From Pseudomonas borbori (GTDB lineage Bacteria; Pseudomonadota; Gammaproteobacteria; Pseudomonadales; Pseudomonadaceae): a DNA stretch of 64,000 nucleotides. The translations under genes and the position numbers were made by a program. Each line of letters begins with the position of its first letter. Within the stretch, counting starts at the first letter, position 1. Positions 57,757-64,000 of this stretch are shown piece by piece. The stretch is from positions 62,001-126,000 of the forward strand of contig NZ_FOWX01000011.1 in the NCBI RefSeq assembly GCF_900115555.1, written 5' to 3'. Below the pieces are notes generated by a model. The model was not told the origin of the DNA. It searched no databases and saw only the letters and a list, made by a program, of their open reading frames with translations.

Positions 57757-57898
57757 GCAGGCCGTTGAAAAAACGTAGGCGAGGCAGGCAAGACAAGGCA
57801 AAACGGCCGAAAAAGCGCAGTTTACGTGCTGTAAATGAGCATTTTGAGGCCGTTTTTAACGCAGTATTGCCAACGCAGGTAGTTTTTCAACGGCCTGC
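57757..57898. repeat. 142-bp element with 16-bp terminal inverted repeats (MITE-like)
   Basis: Ends GCAGGCCGTTGAAAAA (57757-57772) and TTTTTCAACGGCCTGC (57883-57898) are perfect inverted repeats. Inside are two nested palindromes: AAAACGGCC/GGCCGTTTT (57800-57808 with 57848-57856) and TTTAC-GTGCT-GTAAA (57821-57835). One end recurs at 37757-37772. It lies between the methyltransferase-like gene and rnhA and codes for nothing. Confidence 0.75.
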
Positions 57899-57939
57899 TA
57901 GAGCCTGCCGAGCGGAATTTATTGAGAGATTGGCTCTGC

Positions 57940-58392
57940 ATGAATGAACAAGTCGAGATTTACACCGATGGTGCCTGCAAGGGCAATCCTGGGGTCGGTG
58001 GCTGGGGCGCCTTGATGATTTTCAAGGGCGTGGAGAAGGAACTCTGGGGCGGCGAGGCCGAGACCACCAACAACCGCATGGAACTGACCGCGGCGATTCG
58101 CGCCCTGGCCGAGCTGAAGCGTGCCTGCGACGTGCGTCTGGTGACCGACTCGCAGTACGTCATGCAAGGTATCCAGGACTGGATGCCGAACTGGAAGAAA
58201 CGCGGCTGGAAAACCGCCGCCAAACAGCCGGTGAAAAATGCCGATCTGTGGCGCGAACTGGACGAGCAGGTCAATCGGCACAAAGTGACCTGGCAGTGGG
58301 TGCGCGGTCATACCGGTCACCCCGGCAACGAGCGTGCCGACCAATTGGCCAATCGTGGCGTCGAAGAAGTGAGAGGGCTGCAACGTGCGTAG
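57940..58392 (+). CDS. rnhA: Ribonuclease HI
   Basis: 150 residues; cuts RNA in RNA-DNA hybrids. Active-site carboxylates are seen in [18 protein letters not shown] (Asp), [15 protein letters not shown] (Glu), [12 protein letters not shown] (Asp) and [17 protein letters not shown] (His, Asp). ATG 57940 gives the standard N-terminus; ATG 57922 would extend it by six residues. It overlaps dnaQ by eight bases. Confidence 0.95.
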   Translation: MNEQVEIYTDGACKGNPGVGGWGALMIFKGVEKELWGGEAETTNNRMELTAAIRALAELKRACDVRLVTDSQYVMQGIQDWMPNWKKRGWKTAAKQPVKNADLWRELDEQVNRHKVTWQWVRGHTGHPGNERADQLANRGVEEVRGLQRA

Positions 58393-59113
58393 CGTAGTGC
58401 TGGATACTGAAACCACCGGCATGCCGGTCACCGATGGTCACCGGATCATCGAGATCGGCTGTGTCGAACTGATCGGCCGGCGTCTGACCGGGCGGCATTT
58501 CCACGTCTATCTGCAGCCGGATCGCGAGATCGACGAGGGCGCCATTGCGGTGCACGGCATCACCAACGATTTCGTCCAGGACAAGCCGCGCTTCAAGGAA
58601 GTGGCCGACGAGTTCTTCGAGTTCATCAAGGGCGCGCAGCTGATCATCCACAACGCGGCGTTCGACGTTGGCTTCATCAACAACGAATTCGCCCTGATCA
58701 AGCAGCAGGATCGCGCCGACATCAGCGAGCATTGCTCGATCCTCGATACCCTGCTGATGGCCCGCGAGCGTCATCCGGGGCAGCGCAACAACCTCGATGC
58801 CCTGTGCAAGCGTTATGGCGTCGACAACTCCGGCCGCGACCTGCACGGTGCCTTGCTCGATGCCGAGATCCTCGCCGACGTCTACCTGACCATGACCGGT
58901 GGGCAGACCAATCTGTCCCTCGCTGGCGACGGTTCGGAAGGCGACAGCAATGGCCGTCAGCAGCCCAGCGCGATTCGTCGTTTGTCCGCCGATCGCCAGC
59001 CCACCCCGGTGGTTCGCGCCACCCAGGCCGAACTGGAGGCGCATGCCGCGCGGCTGGCGGCGATCGAGAAAGCGGCCGGCGGCCCGGCGCTGTGGGCGAC
59101 CCTGGAGCCCTAG
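58385..59113 (+). CDS. dnaQ: DNA polymerase III epsilon subunit (proofreading exonuclease)
   Basis: 242 residues, GTG start, ribosome site GAGAGGG. DEDDh exonuclease motifs: VLDTETTG (I), [13 protein letters not shown] (II) and [12 protein letters not shown] (III, with His and Asp). The C-terminal ~60 residues (after [10 protein letters not shown]) form the flexible polymerase-binding tail. The rnhA-dnaQ overlap in one operon is conserved in pseudomonads; in enterobacteria the two are divergent. Confidence 0.95.
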   Translation: MRSVVLDTETTGMPVTDGHRIIEIGCVELIGRRLTGRHFHVYLQPDREIDEGAIAVHGITNDFVQDKPRFKEVADEFFEFIKGAQLIIHNAAFDVGFINNEFALIKQQDRADISEHCSILDTLLMARERHPGQRNNLDALCKRYGVDNSGRDLHGALLDAEILADVYLTMTGGQTNLSLAGDGSEGDSNGRQQPSAIRRLSADRQPTPVVRATQAELEAHAARLAAIEKAAGGPALWATLEP

Positions 59114-59344
59114 CCGGCAACCGATTCGGCAGCCCAGCCGATGCCCGGCGGCGCAGCGTGCGTCTGCAGGCGCCGCCGATCATCGAGCCGCCGCATTGGC
59201 GCTTGTCGAGCGTTGTCTGGCACGTTGCCGGTCGTTTGTCGCTGGTGGCCACAGCTGTGCACGGGGCATGCGGATGTGTCCAGCGGCGGGCGGGGTGAGT
59301 CTAGAAAGTTCTAGGTCACCTTTTCCGAGCCGCAGAGAGTCGCC

Positions 59345-60577
59345 ATGCACCCGCTACGAGAAAGCCTGCACGATGAGCTGCATGCCCGGCCGTCGATCTA
59401 CTTCGACGGCCCGGCCCATGTCTACCATTTCGCCTTGCTGGACGACGGTGTTTGCATCGACCCGATCATCGCCCAGCTCGAAGGACTGGCCGATCGGCAC
59501 AGCCATGGCGCCTCGCGCCATGGCCTGCTGCGGATCGACGGCTGCCCGTTCAAGTGGGAGCGTCACAGCGAATTCCTCTCCCTGACCTGGGTGGTGCCGC
59601 GCACGCACCAGACGCCGCTCTGGGCCGAACTGCCTGAGCCGCTGCGCGGCCTGCTGCAGACCCATCAGGCGTCGATCATCAATGCCCTGGTGGTACTGGT
59701 CGAAGACGCGCAGGCGGCGCTGGACGATCCCGCCGCCTACGGATTCAAGGATCCCGCCGGCTCCCATGTGGGCGGTGGCGATGCCACGGTGTGGAGCGAT
59801 TTTCGCCTGTCGGAGCAGGGCTTCAACCGCATCCTGCTGACCAACCGGGGCCTGAATGCCTACCGCCTCGGCCGCATGATCCGCCGCCTGCTGGAGATCG
59901 AAACCTACCGCATGCTCGCCTCCCTGGCCCTGCCCACCGCGCAGAACATCGGTGTCACCCTGCAGGAACTGGATCGCAGCCTGATCCGCCTGGCCGAGCG
60001 CAATGCCGGGGCGGGCAATAGCGAGGCCAAGGAACTGCTCGACGCCCTCACCGAACTGTCCGCCCGCCTGATGCGCTGCGGCGCCGCCTGCCGGCCGCGC
60101 TTCAGTGCCGCCGAGGCCTATGCGCAAATCGTCTTCGAGCGCATCGGCGAACTGCGCGAGAGCCATGTCGGCGGCAGCCAGCGACTCGGCGTGTTCATCG
60201 AGCGGCGCTTCAAACCGACGGTGCGCTACTGCGCCGCCACCGAACGCCGCCTCGACCGCCTGGCCAGCGGCATCGCCAACCTCGGCGACCTGCTGCAGGC
60301 ACGGGCCCAGGTGGAGGTGGAGGAGCAGAACAGCGAGATCCTCGAGAGCCTCAACGCGCGCACCAGCACCCAGCTGAAAATCCAGAAGGCGGTCGAGGGC
60401 TTCTCCCTGATCGCCATCAGCTACTACCTGGTCGGCCTGCTCAAACTCACCCTGGAAGGCCTGGCGGCGCTGGGCACACCGTTTTCCAGCAAGGTGCTGT
60501 TCGCCGTGCTGGCGCCGCTGTTTCTGCTGACCCTGTTGCTGCTGGCCCGGCGCCTGAAAATCGCGGCGCGGCATTAG
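59345..60577 (+). CDS. DUF3422 family membrane-anchored protein
   Basis: 410 residues of unknown function. N-terminal PLRESLHDELHARPSIYFDGP is the family hallmark. A long helical, coiled-coil-like region (~170-340; RLGRMIRRLLEIETYRML, AQVEVEEQNSEILESLNARTS) precedes two C-terminal TM segments (SLIAISYYLVGLLKLTLEGL and VLFAVLAPLFLLTLLLLARRL). The large soluble part should face the cytoplasm or periplasm as a single domain. From memory the same gene (PA1817) precedes ldcA in P. aeruginosa. Confidence 0.82.
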   Translation: MHPLRESLHDELHARPSIYFDGPAHVYHFALLDDGVCIDPIIAQLEGLADRHSHGASRHGLLRIDGCPFKWERHSEFLSLTWVVPRTHQTPLWAELPEPLRGLLQTHQASIINALVVLVEDAQAALDDPAAYGFKDPAGSHVGGGDATVWSDFRLSEQGFNRILLTNRGLNAYRLGRMIRRLLEIETYRMLASLALPTAQNIGVTLQELDRSLIRLAERNAGAGNSEAKELLDALTELSARLMRCGAACRPRFSAAEAYAQIVFERIGELRESHVGGSQRLGVFIERRFKPTVRYCAATERRLDRLASGIANLGDLLQARAQVEVEEQNSEILESLNARTSTQLKIQKAVEGFSLIAISYYLVGLLKLTLEGLAALGTPFSSKVLFAVLAPLFLLTLLLLARRLKIAARH

Positions 60578-60696
60578 GCGCTCGTCCGACAATACCGATC
60601 TGCCGGGTTTCGCGTGCTGGGCGTTGCGCCGCCAGGATTTATGCCGTGCCGGTGAGTATGGTGCACGGCCTGCGGCGAGTGACACCCTGCGGGCGG

Positions 60697-61650
60697 TTAG
60701 TCCCGCGCGCCAGCGGCGGCGCGCGCCTGTAACCAGGCGAACAAGCGTTCGGTGTCGGCACGGCGGCACAGTTCGCTGCCGGCGGTCATGATCGCCGCGC
60801 TGCCGGCGGCGACGCCGTAGCGTGCCGCCTCGCTCAGGCTCGCGCCCTGGGCCAACTTGAGGGTGACGGCGCCGACCAGGCTGTCGCCGGCGCCCACGGT
60901 GCTGAGTTTTTTCACCGTTGGCGCGGTGATCCGCTCGCTCAGCTCGCGGCTCGTCAGCAGCGCGCCCTGGGGGCCGAGCGAGACCAGCACGGCGGTGCAT
61001 TGGCCCGCATCGACCAGGCCGCGGGCCACCCTGAGCAACTGATCCGGCTCGCCGATGTCCTCCCCGGCCAGAGTACGGAGTTCGTTGAGGTTGGGCTTGA
61101 TCAGGAACAGCCCGCCGATGTCCAGCGCCTGGCGCAACACCTCGCCCGAACTGTCGAGAATGCAGCGTGCGCCGCGCTGCTCAGCGGTCTGCAGCAGGCG
61201 CGGGATGAAGTCTGCGGCGAGCCCGGCGGGCAGGCTGCCGCTGATCACCAGGTAGTCCAGCTCGGGCAGATCGGCCAGCGCCGCCAACAGCTGCGCCTGT
61301 TCGGTCTCGCTCAGGCGCGCACCGGGCAGCACGAAGCGGTACTGCTGGGCGCTGGCCTGCTCCACCACGTTGAGGCATTCGCGGGTCCAGGCGTCGATCG
61401 GCAGGGCCTGGCAGGGGACGCCTTCGGCGGCCAGCAGTTCGGCCAGGTGCAGGCCGGTGGGGCCGCCAGCCGGAAACAGCGCCAGCGCACTGCCGCCGAG
61501 CTGGTGAATCGCCCGGGCGACGTTGATGCCGCCGCCGCCGGGCGCATAGCGCGGTTCGCTGCAGCGTAGCTTGGCGTCCGGGCACAGGCGCGCAATGCTG
61601 GTGGCGCTGTCGAGCGCCGGGCTGAGGGTCAGGGTAACGATACTGGCCAT
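60697..61650 (-). CDS. pfkB: 6-phosphofructokinase II (PfkB-type sugar kinase)
   Basis: 317 residues of the ribokinase/PfkB family, extremely close to E. coli PfkB in its signature blocks: TLTLSPALDSATSIA, APGGGGINVARAIHQLGGSA, AGGPTGLHLAELL, VISGSLPAG, the nucleotide site SLGPQGALL and the catalytic motif STVGAGDSLVGA. PfkB phosphorylates fructose 6-phosphate, which pseudomonads usually cannot do. FruK or tagatose-phosphate kinase activity is the alternative. Start at 61650 (MASIVTLTL). No pts or fru gene adjoins. Divergent from ldcA. Confidence 0.82.
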   Translation of the reverse strand: MASIVTLTLSPALDSATSIARLCPDAKLRCSEPRYAPGGGGINVARAIHQLGGSALALFPAGGPTGLHLAELLAAEGVPCQALPIDAWTRECLNVVEQASAQQYRFVLPGARLSETEQAQLLAALADLPELDYLVISGSLPAGLAADFIPRLLQTAEQRGARCILDSSGEVLRQALDIGGLFLIKPNLNELRTLAGEDIGEPDQLLRVARGLVDAGQCTAVLVSLGPQGALLTSRELSERITAPTVKKLSTVGAGDSLVGAVTLKLAQGASLSEAARYGVAAGSAAIMTAGSELCRRADTERLFAWLQARAAAGARD

Positions 61651-61900
61651 GCACGACTCCCCGGGCGGCTGGATGCCCGCACTGGCCGCGCCCATTGGCT
61701 GGCCTCAAGGATAAAGATAGTGCCTGGGAGGAGGGGCACGAAACCGGGCAATCGGCGACTCGACAAGACCCGGGGTCCGGCAATGATTCAAAAATGCGAC
61801 AAAGCATTATCGAGGTCGCCGGCCCGGTTTCCTAAAAGGTCGTTGCATGGTGTTAACTGAGTGCCGTTGCCCAATCGCTAAGTGGATGCCGGATTGCCCC

Positions 61901-64000
61901 ATGTATAAAGACCTCAAGTTTCCCGTACTGATCGTGCACCGCGACATCAAGGCCGACACCGTGGCCGGCGATCGGGTGCGTGCCATCGCCGCCGAACTGG
62001 AGCAGGACGGTTTCAGCATCCTCTCCACCGCCACCTCCGCCGAGGGGCGCATCGTCGCCTCGACCCATCACGGCCTGGCCTGCATCCTGGTGACTGCCGA
62101 GGGGGCGGGGGAGAACAAACACCTGTTGCAGGACATGGTCGAGCTGATCCGCATCGCCCGGCGGCGGGCGCCGCAGCTGCCGATCTTCGCCCTCGGCGAA
62201 CAGGTGACCATCGAGAACGCGCCGGCCGAAGCCATGGCCGACCTCAACCAGTTGCGCGGCATTCTCTACCTGTTCGAGGACACGGTGCCGTTCCTCGCCC
62301 GCCAGGTCGCCCGCGCCGCGCGCAACTACCTGGACTGCCTGCTGCCGCCGTTCTTCAAGGCGCTGGTGCAACACACCGCGCAATCCAACTACTCCTGGCA
62401 CACCCCCGGCCATGGCGGCGGGGTGGCCTATCGCAAGAGCCCGGTCGGCCAGGCCTTCCACCAGTTCTTCGGCGAGAACACCCTGCGTTCCGACCTCTCG
62501 GTATCGGTGCCGGAACTCGGTTCGCTGCTCGATCACACCGGCCCCCTGGCCGAGGCCGAGGCCCGCGCGGCGCGCAACTTCGGCGCCGACCACACCTATT
62601 TCGTGATCAACGGCACCTCGACCGCCAACAAGATCGTCTGGCACGGCATGGTCGGCCGCGACGATCTGGTGCTGGTCGACCGCAACTGCCACAAATCGAT
62701 CCTCCACGCGATCATCATGACCGGCGCGATTCCGCTGTACCTGTGCCCGGAGCGTAACGAGCTGGGCATCATCGGGCCGATTCCGCTGTCCGAGTTCAGC
62801 CGCGAGTCGATCCAGGCGAAGATCGACGCCAGCCCCCTTGCTTGTAACCGTGAGCCGCGCGGCCGCGTGCCCAGCAGCAGCGGGGCCATGGTCAAGCTGG
62901 TGGTGGTGACCAACTCGACCTACGACGGCCTGTGCTACAACGCCGAACTGATCAAGCAGACCCTGGGCGACAGCGTCGAGGTGCTGCATTTCGACGAGGC
63001 CTGGTATGCCTACGCGGCCTTCCACGAGTTCTATGCCGGGCGCTATGGCATGGGCACTACCCGCACTGCCAATGCGCCGCTGGTGTTCAGTACCCACTCC
63101 ACGCACAAGCTGCTGGCGGCGTTCAGCCAGGCCTCGATGATCCATGTGCAGGATGGCGGTGCGCGCCAGCTGGACCGCGACCGCTTCAACGAAGCCTTCA
63201 TGATGCATATCTCGACCTCGCCGCAGTACGGCATCATCGCCTCGCTGGATGTGGCCTCGGCGATGATGGAAGGCCCGGCCGGGCGTTCGCTGATCCAGGA
63301 AACCTTCGACGAGGCGCTGAGCTTCCGCCGGGCCCTGGCCAATCTGCGGCAGAACCTCAGCGTCGACGACTGGTGGTTCAGCATCTGGCAACCGCCCCAG
63401 GCCGAGGGCGTCGACGAGGTGGCGACCGAGAGCTGGCTGCTGCAGCCGCAAGCCGACTGGCACGGCTTCGGCGAGGTGGCCGAAGACTACGTGCTGCTCG
63501 ACCCGATCAAGGTCACCCTGGTGACCCCCGGCCTGACTGCGGGCGGCAAGCTCGATCAGTGCGGGATTCCGGCGGCGGTGGTCAGCAAGTTCCTCTGGGA
63601 GCGTGGCCTGGTGGTCGAGAAGACCGGCCTGTATTCCTTTCTGGTGTTGTTCTCCATGGGCATCACCAAGGGCAAGTGGAGCACCCTGCTCACCGAACTG
63701 CTGGAGTTCAAGCGCAGCTATGACGTCAACCTGCCGCTGACGGTCGCCTTGCCCTCGATCGCCCAGGCCGGCGGCGCGCATTATCACGGCATGGGCCTGC
63801 GCGACCTGTGCGATGCGCTGCACCGTTGCTACGGGGAGAACGCCACGGCCAAGGCGATGAAGCGCATGTACACGGTGTTGCCGGAAGTCGCCCTGAGGCC
63901 GGCCGATGCCTACAACCAGCTGGTGCGCGGCGAAGTCGAGGCCGTGCCCATCGACCGGCTCGACGGGCGCATCGCCGCGGTCATGCTGGTGCCCTATCCG
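61901..64000 (+). CDS. ldcA: Orn/Lys/Arg decarboxylase (LdcA-like), 3' end outside window
   Basis: 700 codons are present and the frame is still open at the last base; family length (~750) implies ~50 residues missing. N-terminal receiver-like wing domain (~1-125; FPVLIVHRDIKADTVAGDR, RRRAPQLPIFALGEQ), then the PLP fold: SWHTPGHGGGVAYRKSPVGQ, FVINGTSTANKIVWHG, VEVLHFDEAWYAYAAFH and the PLP lysine in FSTHSTHKLLAAFSQ. In P. aeruginosa the equivalent (PA1818, from memory) decarboxylates lysine to cadaverine. No ribosome site is clear, but the ATG starts the conserved N-terminus. Confidence 0.9.
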   Translation, partial: MYKDLKFPVLIVHRDIKADTVAGDRVRAIAAELEQDGFSILSTATSAEGRIVASTHHGLACILVTAEGAGENKHLLQDMVELIRIARRRAPQLPIFALGEQVTIENAPAEAMADLNQLRGILYLFEDTVPFLARQVARAARNYLDCLLPPFFKALVQHTAQSNYSWHTPGHGGGVAYRKSPVGQAFHQFFGENTLRSDLSVSVPELGSLLDHTGPLAEAEARAARNFGADHTYFVINGTSTANKIVWHGMVGRDDLVLVDRNCHKSILHAIIMTGAIPLYLCPERNELGIIGPIPLSEFSRESIQAKIDASPLACNREPRGRVPSSSGAMVKLVVVTNSTYDGLCYNAELIKQTLGDSVEVLHFDEAWYAYAAFHEFYAGRYGMGTTRTANAPLVFSTHSTHKLLAAFSQASMIHVQDGGARQLDRDRFNEAFMMHISTSPQYGIIASLDVASAMMEGPAGRSLIQETFDEALSFRRALANLRQNLSVDDWWFSIWQPPQAEGVDEVATESWLLQPQADWHGFGEVAEDYVLLDPIKVTLVTPGLTAGGKLDQCGIPAAVVSKFLWERGLVVEKTGLYSFLVLFSMGITKGKWSTLLTELLEFKRSYDVNLPLTVALPSIAQAGGAHYHGMGLRDLCDALHRCYGENATAKAMKRMYTVLPEVALRPADAYNQLVRGEVEAVPIDRLDGRIAAVMLVPYP

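Overview
The window looks like chromosomal DNA of a Pseudomonas or a close relative. GC is high, and the gene order from about 24 kb to the end resembles, from memory, the P. aeruginosa neighbourhoods PA1787-PA1788, PA1749-PA1758 and PA1806-PA1818: acnB, a DUF1289 gene, oprI, DAHP synthase, cysB-cysH-thrH-pabB, fabI, a Npp/Yej peptide transporter, mltD, gloB, rnhA, dnaQ, a DUF3422 gene and ldcA. No rRNA, tRNA, CRISPR array, phage or transposase gene was recognised.

Layout. 1-3.1 kb: 3' part of cystathionine beta-synthase, cystathionine gamma-lyase and a PEBP-family gene. 3.1-11.1 kb: a minus-strand SUF iron-sulfur operon (Rieske ferredoxin, sufB, sufC, sufD, sufS, sufU, a SufT fused to a degenerate A-type domain, a truncated thioredoxin-like gene), read divergently from a SufR-type regulator. 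Reverse transsulfuration next door would supply cysteine to SufS. 11.3-12.6 kb: REP-like hairpin, thioesterase, PL7 alginate lyase. 12.8-21 kb: nitrate assimilation, with an NrtABC-type transporter and the NasS/NasT sensor-antiterminator. The nrtA and nasS leaders both carry a hairpin with the same AACGGC loop followed by an intrinsic terminator. A possible LexA-controlled small gene, a lipoprotein and alaC sit in between. 21-37.4 kb: housekeeping genes (acnB, oprI, GntP permease, DAHP synthase, PilZ protein, 5'-nucleotidase, Usp, cysB, cysH, thrH, pabB).

37.7-44 kb is the least conventional part: a compact minus-strand operon pqqA-pqqD-pqqE, then a 31-residue membrane peptide, a PuuD/DUF989-like membrane protein, a SerC paralogue that has lost phosphate-binding residues, and a PyrD-like protein that has lost the catalytic serine. 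pqqB and pqqC are absent. A perfect Anr/FNR-type site lies upstream, and an ExaC-like aldehyde dehydrogenase is divergent. This may be a PQQ-like or other PqqA-derived pathway that has not been described.

44.6-64 kb: fabI, the peptide ABC transporter with two tandem binding proteins, an HDOD-GAF gene, mltD, gloB, a methyltransferase-like gene, a 142-bp terminal-inverted-repeat element, rnhA-dnaQ, a DUF3422 gene, a PfkB-type phosphofructokinase (unusual for a pseudomonad) and the 5' part of ldcA, which runs off the window.
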